Origin: Mycolicibacterium celeriflavum
GTDB taxonomy: Bacteria; Actinomycetota; Actinomycetes; Mycobacteriales; Mycobacteriaceae
Assembly (NCBI RefSeq): GCF_010731795.1
Contig: NZ_AP022591.1
Coordinates: 744,001 to 808,000, forward strand
Length of the DNA: 64,000 nt
Reading direction: 5' to 3'
Shown: positions 1 to 9,288 of the stretch, in pieces
How positions within the stretch are numbered: the stretch's first letter is position 1
Layout of the letters: each line of letters begins with the position of its first letter
Notes under the pieces: model-generated
The model's database searches: none
What the model saw: the letters and a program-made list of their open reading frames with translations, nothing else
Told to the model about the DNA's origin: nothing
Position numbers and translations under genes: made by a program

Positions 1-2840
1 CCGCGTGAGCCACCGCTTCGCCTGCCAGGTACCTGGCATCGAGTTCTTCCACGGCAGAATCGATGTCGTCGGGATTGAAAGAGACGAACGAGACGATCCG
101 CTCGTCGGCGTCGGTCTCGACGACGCTGAGTGTCTCTGTGAGGAACGCCTCGGACGCTTGATCGCCTAACGAGTAGCCGATGCGAACAAGGACGAGGCGC
201 TCGCCGCGGGTCGCAATGACGGTCGATGTGATGTTCGTGATCGAGAGCTCGGCAATAGCCCGCATGTCTGCAATTTGGACATCTCGGCCGTGTCTGACAC
301 CTGCGCCCACCACCGGACGACGATCGTCATTTGAAAAGTCATCGGCCAGAACCCAGGCCAATGCGATCCAGTCTCCAGCTGCAAAGTTCGTACGAAAGCG
401 TTCTTCCGCACGGCTTGCCGCATTCTCCAGCCGCGGTGCCGGTCGACTGAGCTCATCGAATCTCGCGAGTGCAGCGCCGACTTCAGCCTCTTCGAATAGC
501 TCGCAGTGGTTGATGAGCTCGCCCTCGATCGTCAGAAGTTCTTCCACCCGCCATTCGGCGTCGAAGCCCTCGTGCGACGTCTTCGCGGCGTGGGTGAATA
601 CCGCTCCGAAATCACTCAGCCGATGCACAGCCTCGATGTAGTTATTGAGGTCCGGAGACACATGCCATCCGGCCCGGATGTATGCGGTCAGATCGCCGGG
701 TGCGAACGCTGTCGCCCGCCGGTGGTCGATACTCACATAGTCTGGCGTTGTCGCGGGAAGTTGGCGCCGGTTGAGTGCGGCATTGGCCCGCACGATGATC
801 GACCACGTGTGCGCGTGGGCCGCCGCGTCGCCTGCGAGATACCGACGATCGAGCTCCGTGAAGGCCGCGTCGATATCGTCGGCATCGAATGCGATGGCCG
901 CCGTGATCTTTTCATTCGCGTTGACCTCACCAACCCCGATTAACTCCGTGACAAACGCCTCGGACCCTTGATCGCGGAACGCGAAGCGGACACGACTGAG
1001 GACGAGGTACTCGCCGCGGGTCGCGACGACAGTCGATGTGACGCTCGCGATCGAGAGATCGGCAAAAGCTTGCATGTCTGAAATCTGAGCAGCTAGACCA
1101 TGTCGGACACCGGCGCCCACGACCCGACGACGATCGTCTTGGAGGAAGTCGTCGGCCACTAAGTCTGATATGGCGTCCCAGTCGCCGGCTGCGAGTTGCA
1201 CGAAGTAGCGCTCGCCTACTCGACTTGCCGCGTTTTCCAGCTGGAGAGCTCGCCGGCCGAGTTCGTCGAACCTCGCGAGAGCGGCGTCGAGGTCGGCCTC
1301 GTCGAACATTTCGGTGTGGCTGACCACGTCCCCGTCGAACATCAGCAAGACGACTTCCCGCCATTCGGCGTCGAAACCCTCGTGCGAGGTTCCGTATGCC
1401 GCGTGGGTCACGACCGCCCCGAGGTTGCTAAGCCGATGCACAGCCTCGACATGAATCTTCATGTCGGGAGCAACATCCCACGTCGCAAGGATGTACTCAG
1501 CCATCTCGCCGGGCGGGAATGCTCGACCATGCCGGTGGTCGATCGTCACCCAATCCGACGCTGTCGGCGGCAGCTCATGTCGGTTGAGTCTGGCGTAGCC
1601 GAACGCCACGAGCGACCATGTATGCGCATGGGCAGCCGCTTCGCCTGCGAGATAACGGCGATCGAGCTCCTCGAAGGCGGCGTCCATGTCGTCGAGATCG
1701 AACACGATGTGGGCCGCGATCCGCTCGTCGGCGTCTACGTCGAGTATGTCTAGAGCCTCGACGTGGAACGCCTCCGGTTGCTCGCCGGCCGAGGATCGCA
1801 TGCAACAGAGGACGAGGCGCTCCCCGCGGGTCGCGATGGCGGTCGAAGTTATGGCTTCGGTCCCCACGTCCGCGATAGCCCGCAAGTCAGCGATTTCGGC
1901 ATCGCGACCACGTCGAATTCCGGCGTTCACGACCCGCCGACGATCGTCGGTCGAAAAGTCATCGGCCAGCATCTCCGCCATGGCGTCCCAGTCGCGGGTA
2001 GCGAAGTGCTCTATGTAGCGATCGCGCACTCGGCTTGCCGCGTTCTCCAGCCGCGGCGCCGACCGAGCTAGTTCCTCGAACCTCGCGATCGCAGCGTCGA
2101 CGTCGGCCTCGTCGAAGATCTCACAACGGCTCACAAGGTTGCCGTCGACCACGATGACGTTGATCATTCGCCACTCGGCGTCGAATCCCTCCCTTGAGGT
2201 TCCTGCACCCACATGGGTGGAAACCGCGCCGAGGTCGGTCAGCCGATGCACGGCCTCCAGGTACGTGCTGATGTTCGCGAGCCCGTTCAACGTTTCGCGG
2301 AGGTAGGTGACTAACTCGCCTGACTCGATCATTGCGAGTTGGCGGTGGTCGACATTCACCGCGTCCGGGACGGTCGCGGCGACTTCGCCGCGATTGGCTG
2401 CGGCATACCCCTTCGCGATAGCCGACCATGTGTTCGCGTACGGTGCCGCTTCGCCGGCGAGGTAGCAGGCGTCGAGCTCCTCGACCGCGGCCTCGAAGTC
2501 GTCGAGGTCGAACACGATGTGGGCCACGATCCGCTCGTCAGTGTCTACCTCAACGATCCGGAGTAGCTCGGTGCGGTACGCATCGGGGCCCTTGTCCCGG
2601 CCCAAGAAGAGGTTGCGAACGAGGGCGAGGCGTTCTCCGCGGATCGCAAGGACGACTGACGTGACACTCTCAGTGCCGAGGTCACCGATCGTCTTCGCCT
2701 CAGTGAGCAACTTGGCGCGGCCATGGTGCTCGGAGTGGAGCCCGCTGCGTCGGTCTTCAATCCGAATGTCGTCGGCGACCACGGAACCGAATTCGTCCCA
2801 GCGCCTTTGGGCGCAGAGCTCGTATAGCCGAGCCTCGCTC
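1..2840 (-). repeat. Tandem coding repeat, exact 810-bp period (paired NTF2-like domains)
   Basis: The 10-mer starting at 411, 1221, 2031 and 2841 (CGGCTTGCCG or a close variant, encoding part of ENAASR) recurs at exactly 810-bp spacing. Units are therefore 2031-2840, 1221-2030, 411-1220 and a truncated one at 1-410. Each unit encodes two NTF2/SnoaL-like halves. The first is marked by DWDA, ADDF, TRGERLVL and ELDRRYLAGEAA; the second by IDHR, EAVHRLS, EGFDAEWR and ARFDEL. No indels separate the units, which implies recent or constrained tandem duplication. The array continues past position 1. Confidence 0.9.
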
Positions 2841-5800
2841 CGGCTCGCGCTATTCTCGAGTACCGGTCGTGGGCTGTGCTTTCCGAGCCGAGCATAAGTG
2901 GCGTCGAGTTCAGCCATGGCGGCGTCGATGTCTTCGACGTCGAACACGACTTGCAGTGCGACCCGACCCTCCTCGTCGAGCCCGACGACTTGGAGCATTT
3001 CGTCCTGTGGCGCCCCGGAACTCAGGTCGGCAGTGCCGACCTTCAGCCGCGTGAGGGCAAGGCGTTCGCCGCGCACCGCGATGGGAACGAACCGGTATCG
3101 CACCATGCCCGTTTTCAGGAAGTGGCTCATCTGGTACGAGTACTCGCCAGATGGAAGGTCCGTTTGCGGATAGCCGACAATCTTCCGATGACTCTCGGCT
3201 GAGACGTGCGATGCAAACAGCTGCTCTGCCTCGTCCCAGGCCTCGCGGGCGGCCGCATCATTCAGCCTTGCGAGCGTCCGTACGCAAGTGTTGGCCGGCT
3301 CAACGTCCGGGGCTTCGGCTGAAGTTGAGGCAATTGGGACTTCGGCGCCAGTGTAGCGGCGTGCCTTCTCGGCAAGCGCCGCAGCGCCTTTCTGTTCGTA
3401 CAGGTCAACCGCGTTTTCAGCGGCCGCTTTCGCGCCAACAATGTCGCCCACGGCGGTCAAGACCGTCGCCAGCGCCAAGCACGCATCGCCGTGATCGACC
3501 AACGCATCGGTGCGCCCGGCCATCGCGACCGCTTCCTCGGCCACCCGGCGCGCCTCATTGTGATCGCATTGACGTGCCAACAGCTGCGCTCGGACGGTGC
3601 GCCACGTGATCGACGCCTTCAACGCATGGCCAGCGAGACGCTCACTCTCCGCACACAATTCGTCGGCATCGGCGTCCCGATCCAACGCCAGACACGCTCG
3701 CGCCAACAACGCCGCCGTCTCAGCCGTGTCTGCGTCGAGCCCCATCCGACGAAAACCGTTGTAGGCCCGACGCAACGGCGTTTCGGCGGCCGCCGGATCG
3801 TCGGCGACCAGCTCGACGATTCCGGCGAACTGGTCAACCTCGAGCAACGCATGCCGCATCCCGAGTTCAGTGAGCGACCGTCTCGCAGAATCGATCAACT
3901 GACGACCCGCGGCGGCACGACCGCGAAAGGCGTCCAGCACCCCCTGGCACCTCGTCGACGTCGCCTCCACCACCGGAGACCCTGTTGTGATGCGAAGCAG
4001 CCGAACGACATCGAGACACCGCCCGCCCGCCCGCGGAACCGGGTTCGGGCCCCACAACGCCGCAAGTGGGGCGTTCGCCAGCACGGCATTGACCAGGCGG
4101 TGTTCACGCGCACGCCGCGCCGCAGTCAGAGCCTGGTCCAGGGCGGTCTCGCAATCGCCGACTCGCCCGAGCCGGCCCAGGCACCCGGCCCGCACCGTGT
4201 GCGCCTTGGCCTCCCCCGCCGCATCGTCCAATTCGGCGAGCTTCTCTGCCGCCGTTGCCACGGCGGATTCGATCTCATCCAAACGCTCGGGATCAGTGAG
4301 CATCGACAACTGGCCATCGAAACACGTACCCCAGGCGGCCAGCCGGACGGAATCGCTCGCTGCCTCCTGCAATTGCGACACCGCGCCCGTCGCCGAAACC
4401 ACATCGCCGGCTGCGAGCAGCGCCTCGCAGCGCGCGATCAGCAGATCGTCGCGGTCGGGCAACTCATCATCGAGTTCCTCGAGCGCATGCAGCGCCTTGT
4501 CGTAGAGGTCGCCCGCGCCCTCGTAGGCCAACCGTGCCATCGCCTGGTCGGCGGCACGGCGGCAGTAATCGACGGCCTTGGCGGCGTTTCCCGCCCACGC
4601 ACATTCGAAGTAGTGGTGCGCAAGTTCGGCCAGCAGTTCGTCGTCGTCGCCAGAATCGCTCTCCAGTGTCACGGCGATGCGCTGATGCAGCCGCATGCGA
4701 CGCACGGATGCGAGCTCGGCCATCAGCGACTGCCGCACCAGGGCGTGGTTGAACCGGTAGTGACCGCCCGGTTCTTCGATGACGATGCCGGCCTTACACG
4801 CTTCGTCGAAAGCATCGACAAGGTCCTGGTCGAGCACCCGCTCGACCAGCTCGAGCGCGAATCGGCTGCCGATGACCGCTGCGGCTGCCAGTGCCTTGTT
4901 CGTCTCCGGTGAGAGTCGAGACAGCCTGCGGCTCACCGCTTCCCGAACGCCCTGCGGAAGCGTGCTCGGATCCCACCGGCCGCCGCTCTCATCGACATGG
5001 CGCAGCGCCTCAATGAGGAAGAACGGATTGCCGCCAGTGACCGACGCCAACGCTCGGGCGAGTTCTTCGTCGTCATAACCCGCCTCGGCGACATATGCGC
5101 TCACGTCGACCTCATCGAGGCCGCTGAGCTGAAGGCGACTGGCGGAGCCGTCGCGGTGAAGATCGGCGAGCATCGCCGCCAGAGGGTGCGACCGGTCCAG
5201 GTCGGTACTTCGGTATGTGCCGAGGATCTGCACACGGGCGTGCTCGCCGAAGCGCAGAAGATGGCGCAGCAACAGCAGGGTTGGTTTGGCCGCCCAATGA
5301 AGATCGTCGAGAATCACGACGACGGGTGCGGTCGTGGACGCCAGCGCCAGCAGCGCGACGACGGCGTCGAAAAGTGCGTAGCGTTCGGTGTCCGGGTCGG
5401 CGCGCGCACGCGCGGCCAGGTCGGGTAGCACGTCGACCAACCCGGGAACCAACGGCAGCAGTGCTTCCACGCCGCGCAATCCCCTCAGCCGGCCGGAACT
5501 GAGGCAGGGCATCAGCGAACGCAGTGCCTCGGTGAACGGCTGATACGGCGCCCCGAGATCCTCGTCGCAGCGGCCGTACAGGACGACGGCGCCGTGCTCG
5601 TAGGCAAGCCGCGACCACTCGCCCGCCAGCCGGGTCTTGCCCACGCCCGGTTCGCCGGCGATCAGCACCGCGCGCGTGCCGGCGGCCTCTGAGGTCTGCC
5701 ACGCGGCGAAGAGTCCTTCGAGCTCGCGGCCGCGTCCGACGAAGGGCCCGGCGCCGGTGAGGGCTGCGGGCACGGGCGGTCGTTCCATCGGCACTTCGCT

Positions 5801-7183
5801 CGACGGCGCGGCCGCATCATCGTCGGCGGTCATCAATCGGAGCTCGAAGACGTGCTCCGGCCGCGCCAGATTGCGCAACTGGCGCATCCCGAGATCGGCC
5901 AACACGACATCGTCGGACAACGAGTCGATGACGAGTTCGGCTGTCGCGCCCGAGCACAGAATCTGGCCGCCGGTCGCCAGCGACCGGAGCCGGGCGGCGC
6001 GATTGACCGCCCGACCGAAGTAGTCACCGTCGCGCAACTCCACTTCTCCGGTGTGTAATGCCACGCGGATGCGTATCGGTTCTTGCAACGCCCACGGCTC
6101 GTGTCGGATCGCTTCTTGCAGTTCGATGGCGGCGGCGGACGCCGCTGACGGCCGGTCGAAAACCGAGAAGGTGGCATCGCCCTCGCCGCGCGTCTTGACG
6201 AGTCGACCTCCGCGAGAAGTAACCACCTGTTCGACCAACTCGTCGTGTCGGGCCAGTGCCAGCGCCATCGCGTCGGGATCTGCCTCCCATGCTGCGGTCG
6301 ATCCCTCGATGTCGGTGAGTAGAAACGTGACAGCGCGGGTCACGGTCTGAAGATGTTGTGACACAGGACTTTCCAGGGTCCGGTCTTGAGCGACGATAGC
6401 TGCGTCGAGCCGGCGAAGGTCGGGTCCGGGGTCAACACCAAGCTCTTCAGCGAGCACCGACCGTGCCCGCTGATAGGCGCCGAGGGCTTCGCCTTGCCTG
6501 CCGGCGCGGTAAAGCGCGAGCATCAGGTGGCCCCAACGCCTCTCGCGCAGGGGCGCGTCGGCGACCGCGGCTTCGAGCTCGCCGATGATCTCGGCGGCAC
6601 GGCCTGTTGCAAGCAGTGCGTCGGCCCGGTCCTCGACCAGGGCGGCATGGCTTTCGATCCAGCGTGTCTTCTCCGACGACCCGCGTGTGCCGTCCGGCAG
6701 CTCAGGGACACCGCGCCAGAGCGCCAGCGCTTCGTCGAAGTGGGCTACCGCCTGGCCCGCATCACCGGCAGCCAGTGCGTCGCGACCCAGCTTCGCGGCC
6801 GCCTTGTAACGAATGGCGTCGACTTCGGTGGTGCGCAGACTCCACCCCGTGCCTTCCGTCAGCACGAAGCCGTCCCCGAGGGCGCGTCGCAGAGCGGAGA
6901 TGTGGGTCTGCAGCGCCTTGGTGGCGGTGCGCGGTGGATCGTCGCCCCAGAGCAGTTCGACGAGCGTCGCTGCCGACACCACCGAATCGCCGTGCAGGCC
7001 GAGCACGGTGAGGATCGCCCGAGGCTTGGCGCCCGGGATGGTGACCGGCAGACCGTACTGCCGGACCTGGAGAGGCCCCAGAACGCCCAGCTCCACCTGT
7101 TGAAGCGTAATCACATATGGATCGTCTGACGGCCGATTCAACATGCGGTCAAGGGCGGGTAAAGACGCGTTGAGCTGGGTCAT
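1..7183 (-). CDS. Giant BTAD regulator with adenylyl cyclase, AAA ATPase, TPR and tandem NTF2-like domains (partial, 3' end off window)
   Basis: The minus-strand frame stays open from the window edge to an ATG at 7183 (at least 2394 codons here). Another ATG at 7144 is equally possible; neither has a clear ribosome site. Domain order by residue from 7183: OmpR-like winged helix (about 30-110, starting VELGVLGPLQV); BTAD helical region (about 118-260); class III cyclase (about 284-450) with FLLTDIEGST, GEGDATF and VNRAARL; AAA/STAND ATPase with Walker A GEPGVGKT (about 515) and Walker B VVILDDLHW (about 620); helical TPR-like region (about 810-1300); then NTF2/SnoaL-like domains in 270-residue units. 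The cyclase motifs keep their metal aspartates and the Asn/Arg pair, so cAMP synthesis is plausible. Likely a cytoplasmic signal-integrating regulator; its ligand is unknown. It is divergent from the phosphodiesterase gene at 7244. Confidence 0.9.
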   Translation of the reverse strand, partial: MTQLNASLPALDRMLNRPSDDPYVITLQQVELGVLGPLQVRQYGLPVTIPGAKPRAILTVLGLHGDSVVSAATLVELLWGDDPPRTATKALQTHISALRRALGDGFVLTEGTGWSLRTTEVDAIRYKAAAKLGRDALAAGDAGQAVAHFDEALALWRGVPELPDGTRGSSEKTRWIESHAALVEDRADALLATGRAAEIIGELEAAVADAPLRERRWGHLMLALYRAGRQGEALGAYQRARSVLAEELGVDPGPDLRRLDAAIVAQDRTLESPVSQHLQTVTRAVTFLLTDIEGSTAAWEADPDAMALALARHDELVEQVVTSRGGRLVKTRGEGDATFSVFDRPSAASAAAIELQEAIRHEPWALQEPIRIRVALHTGEVELRDGDYFGRAVNRAARLRSLATGGQILCSGATAELVIDSLSDDVVLADLGMRQLRNLARPEHVFELRLMTADDDAAAPSSEVPMERPPVPAALTGAGPFVGRGRELEGLFAAWQTSEAAGTRAVLIAGEPGVGKTRLAGEWSRLAYEHGAVVLYGRCDEDLGAPYQPFTEALRSLMPCLSSGRLRGLRGVEALLPLVPGLVDVLPDLAARARADPDTERYALFDAVVALLALASTTAPVVVILDDLHWAAKPTLLLLRHLLRFGEHARVQILGTYRSTDLDRSHPLAAMLADLHRDGSASRLQLSGLDEVDVSAYVAEAGYDDEELARALASVTGGNPFFLIEALRHVDESGGRWDPSTLPQGVREAVSRRLSRLSPETNKALAAAAVIGSRFALELVERVLDQDLVDAFDEACKAGIVIEEPGGHYRFNHALVRQSLMAELASVRRMRLHQRIAVTLESDSGDDDELLAELAHHYFECAWAGNAAKAVDYCRRAADQAMARLAYEGAGDLYDKALHALEELDDELPDRDDLLIARCEALLAAGDVVSATGAVSQLQEAASDSVRLAAWGTCFDGQLSMLTDPERLDEIESAVATAAEKLAELDDAAGEAKAHTVRAGCLGRLGRVGDCETALDQALTAARRAREHRLVNAVLANAPLAALWGPNPVPRAGGRCLDVVRLLRITTGSPVVEATSTRCQGVLDAFRGRAAAGRQLIDSARRSLTELGMRHALLEVDQFAGIVELVADDPAAAETPLRRAYNGFRRMGLDADTAETAALLARACLALDRDADADELCAESERLAGHALKASITWRTVRAQLLARQCDHNEARRVAEEAVAMAGRTDALVDHGDACLALATVLTAVGDIVGAKAAAENAVDLYEQKGAAALAEKARRYTGAEVPIASTSAEAPDVEPANTCVRTLARLNDAAAREAWDEAEQLFASHVSAESHRKIVGYPQTDLPSGEYSYQMSHFLKTGMVRYRFVPIAVRGERLALTRLKVGTADLSSGAPQDEMLQVVGLDEEGRVALQVVFDVEDIDAAMAELDATYARLGKHSPRPVLENSASRSEARLYELCAQRRWDEFGSVVADDIRIEDRRSGLHSEHHGRAKLLTEAKTIGDLGTESVTSVVLAIRGERLALVRNLFLGRDKGPDAYRTELLRIVEVDTDERIVAHIVFDLDDFEAAVEELDACYLAGEAAPYANTWSAIAKGYAAANRGEVAATVPDAVNVDHRQLAMIESGELVTYLRETLNGLANISTYLEAVHRLTDLGAVSTHVGAGTSREGFDAEWRMINVIVVDGNLVSRCEIFDEADVDAAIARFEELARSAPRLENAASRVRDRYIEHFATRDWDAMAEMLADDFSTDDRRRVVNAGIRRGRDAEIADLRAIADVGTEAITSTAIATRGERLVLCCMRSSAGEQPEAFHVEALDILDVDADERIAAHIVFDLDDMDAAFEELDRRYLAGEAAAHAHTWSLVAFGYARLNRHELPPTASDWVTIDHRHGRAFPPGEMAEYILATWDVAPDMKIHVEAVHRLSNLGAVVTHAAYGTSHEGFDAEWREVVLLMFDGDVVSHTEMFDEADLDAALARFDELGRRALQLENAASRVGERYFVQLAAGDWDAISDLVADDFLQDDRRRVVGAGVRHGLAAQISDMQAFADLSIASVTSTVVATRGEYLVLSRVRFAFRDQGSEAFVTELIGVGEVNANEKITAAIAFDADDIDAAFTELDRRYLAGDAAAHAHTWSIIVRANAALNRRQLPATTPDYVSIDHRRATAFAPGDLTAYIRAGWHVSPDLNNYIEAVHRLSDFGAVFTHAAKTSHEGFDAEWRVEELLTIEGELINHCELFEEAEVGAALARFDELSRPAPRLENAASRAEERFRTNFAAGDWIALAWVLADDFSNDDRRPVVGAGVRHGRDVQIADMRAIAELSITNITSTVIATRGERLVLVRIGYSLGDQASEAFLTETLSVVETDADERIVSFVSFNPDDIDSAVEELDARYLAGEAVAHA
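2841..3270 (-). repeat. Degenerate half-unit of the NTF2-like array
   Basis: Just before the first full unit the protein carries one diverged copy of the first half only (AVRGERLAL, then VVFDVEDIDAAMAELDATY) joined directly to ENSASR. The second half is missing. This looks like the ancestral or worn edge of the array between the TPR-like region and the regular repeats. The upstream boundary is approximate. Confidence 0.65.
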
Positions 7184-7243
7184 TGCGGTGTCAAGGAAAC
7201 AAGGGGCCGCCAGGGCTGCTCCCGGGTGTGGCAGGCTCGCGGT

Positions 7244-8380
7244 GTGGACCTGCCGGCGCCGGATCCTGACCTCGCGCACCTGGCCGATGTCGTGCCGTCG
7301 GTGCTCTCGGCGATGGGCGTCGCGGGCTTCGACAACCGCATCGGCCTCACCGGCGACATCGCCGGGGCGTGTGTCCTGCTGATCGACGGACTCGGCGCCG
7401 AACTGCTCGACACCTACGCCGCCGATGCGCCGGTGTTGGCGGGTCTTCGCGGCCAGAGGCTCACCGTAGGATTTCCCTCGACCACCGCCGCCGGACTCGC
7501 GGCGATCGGCACGGGCTGCTCGTCCGGCGAGCATGGATTCGTCGGCTATTCGTTCCGGCTGCCGGAAACCGGCGTGATCAACGCGCTGCGCTGGCGGCCG
7601 CACCCGTGGGGCGAAGACCTTCGGAGCACGGTGCTTCCCGAACAGGTGCAGCCCCGGCCGACCACCTTCGAGCGGGCCGCGTCGGTGGGCGTCGCCGTCA
7701 ACGTGATCTCCGGCGCCGAGTTCACCGGCTCCGGGCTCACTCGCGCCGTGCTGCGCGGAGGGCGTTATGTGGGCGTGCACGCGCTCGGCGACCTTGCGTC
7801 TGCCGTCCGGGATACTCTGTCGGACAACGGATTCTGCTACGGCTACCACAGCGAACTCGACATGCTCGGCCACCTGCACGGTCCCGGGTCACCGCCGTGG
7901 CGCATGCAGTTGCGCCAGATCGACCGGCTCGTCGAGTCGGTGGTCGAAGCCCTGCCGGCCGGCGGCCTGCTGGCCGTGGTCGCCGACCACGGCATGGTCG
8001 AGGTCTCCGAAGCCGAGACCGTGGATGTCGACGCCACCCCCGCTCTGCTCGACGGCGTACAGGCGATCGGCGGAGAGCCGCGGGCTCGACATATCTATAT
8101 AGAGGACGGCTCCCGAAGCGATGTGCTCGATACGTGGCGCGCCACGCTGGGCGAGCGGGCATGGGTGCTCTCACGCGAGGAGGCGATCGAGGCGAGGTGG
8201 TTCGGCGAGCGCGTCAGCGATGCGGTGTGGCCCCGCATCGGCGACGTCGTAGCGGCCGCCCGGGGCGCGGCGGCGGTGGTCCGGCGCAGCGTCGAGCCGC
8301 TGGAATCGTCGCTGATCGGGCACCACGGCTCGCTGACCTTCGCTGAGCAGACGGTTCCGTTGCTGCTGGCGTACGGCTGA
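7244..8380 (+). CDS. Alkaline-phosphatase-superfamily phosphodiesterase/nucleotide pyrophosphatase
   Basis: A 378-residue protein of the type I phosphodiesterase/nucleotide pyrophosphatase family. Metal-site and nucleophile motifs are visible: LLIDGLG (Asp near 48), FPSTTAAG (Thr nucleophile near 80), a downstream DMLGH, VVADHGM and GHHGS. It should hydrolyse phosphodiester or pyrophosphate bonds; the substrate is not evident. There is no clear signal peptide, so it is probably cytoplasmic. The GTG at 7244 gives an N-terminus starting VDLPAPDP; a GTG at 7226 would add six residues. It is divergent from the cyclase-containing giant gene, so a link to nucleotide signalling is possible but unproven. 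Confidence 0.85.
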   Translation: MDLPAPDPDLAHLADVVPSVLSAMGVAGFDNRIGLTGDIAGACVLLIDGLGAELLDTYAADAPVLAGLRGQRLTVGFPSTTAAGLAAIGTGCSSGEHGFVGYSFRLPETGVINALRWRPHPWGEDLRSTVLPEQVQPRPTTFERAASVGVAVNVISGAEFTGSGLTRAVLRGGRYVGVHALGDLASAVRDTLSDNGFCYGYHSELDMLGHLHGPGSPPWRMQLRQIDRLVESVVEALPAGGLLAVVADHGMVEVSEAETVDVDATPALLDGVQAIGGEPRARHIYIEDGSRSDVLDTWRATLGERAWVLSREEAIEARWFGERVSDAVWPRIGDVVAAARGAAAVVRRSVEPLESSLIGHHGSLTFAEQTVPLLLAYG

Positions 8381-8575
8381 GCTGCGCTCGCACTTTCGGC
8401 AGACCATACTGAAAAGGACTTATTTCCAATTGGTTTCGCTCGCACGCGTGCGCGGTGTAAATCAAACCGTCTGTCGGAGCGCATAATCCACCTTTGGCAA
8501 CCGACGTTGCTAAGCAGATACGAAAAGCCACGATCCGCAATGATATTCGTGAAGTACGCAATAGAACGCACAGGT

Positions 8576-8591
8576 TGTGAACGCTGTCACA
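8576..8591. promoter_or_regulatory. Perfect CRP/cAMP-receptor-protein palindrome
   Basis: TGTGAACGCTGTCACA matches TGTGA-N6-TCACA at every fixed position, the consensus bound by mycobacterial CRP proteins (Rv3676 type). It lies 43 bp before ATG 8634 of the NlpC/P60-like gene, in an AT-richer 250-bp intergenic stretch. It overlaps an in-frame GTG (8577), which argues against that GTG as the start. Confidence 0.75.
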
Positions 8592-8633
8592 GAATTTGGT
8601 GACACTGCAACGCCACTTGTAACGTCCCGGCGC

Positions 8634-9257
8634 ATGTTTGCTCTTGCCACGCTCTTGACGCTTGTGAACCAAGTGTCGGGCACGCCGTACGTCTCGGGCG
8701 GTGACTCCCCTGCCGGTACGGACTGCTCCGGCCTGGTGTCCTGGGTGACGAATGCGGCGACCGGTCGGCCCGTCTATGGCGACCGGTTCAACACGGGAAA
8801 CATCGAAAGAGAGCTGCTCGAGCGCGGGTTCCAGTACGGCACTCAGCCCGGTGCGCTGGTGGTCGGCTGGAACAGCGGCCACACTGCGGCCACGCTCCCC
8901 GACGGCACCCCGGTCTCGTCCGGTGAGAGCGGCGGGGTCAAGATCGGCGGTGGCGGGGCCTACCAGGACCAGTTCACCAACCACATGTTCCTGCCGGTGC
9001 CGCCCGAGCAACCGATGGTCCCCGGCGCGCCGCCCGCACCCGTGGTGATGATGGCCGGGCACCAGCCCGCGCCGCCGGCCCCGCCCGTGGCGCCTCCGCC
9101 CCCTCCGCCACCGGCGAACCCGTTCGCGCCGCCGCCTCCCCCTCCGATGGCTCCCCCGCCGCCCCCGGCACCGGCACCGCCACCGGCGAACCCATTGCCG
9201 CCACCGCCGACGAACCCGTTTGCGCCGCCGCCGCCAGCACCCCTGCCACCGGCCTGA
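8634..9257 (+). CDS. NlpC/P60-like cell-wall hydrolase with proline-rich tail
   Basis: About 207 residues from ATG 8634. The N-terminal part carries GTDCSGLV (catalytic Cys near 31) and SGHTAATLPDG (His near 82), the Cys-His layout of NlpC/P60-type peptidases. After about residue 135 comes a long tail of Pro-Pro runs with PANPF/NPFAPP repeats, typical of mycobacterial envelope proteins that cross or bind the wall. No classical signal peptide is obvious, only a hydrophobic FALATLLTLV start. An in-frame GTG at 8577 would add 19 residues but lies inside the CRP palindrome, so I prefer 8634. Probable peptidoglycan remodelling; CRP control is inferred from the upstream site. Confidence 0.65.
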   Translation: MFALATLLTLVNQVSGTPYVSGGDSPAGTDCSGLVSWVTNAATGRPVYGDRFNTGNIERELLERGFQYGTQPGALVVGWNSGHTAATLPDGTPVSSGESGGVKIGGGGAYQDQFTNHMFLPVPPEQPMVPGAPPAPVVMMAGHQPAPPAPPVAPPPPPPPANPFAPPPPPPMAPPPPPAPAPPPANPLPPPPTNPFAPPPPAPLPPA

Positions 9258-9288
9258 CCGAAGCGCCCGCCCGGATAGCCTCTGCGGC

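Noticed and set aside
3491..4912. Long plus-strand open frame (473 codons) opposite the giant gene
   Set aside because: Low-complexity Arg/Pro-rich translation antisense to the TPR-like region of a clearly coding frame; typical high-GC shadow.
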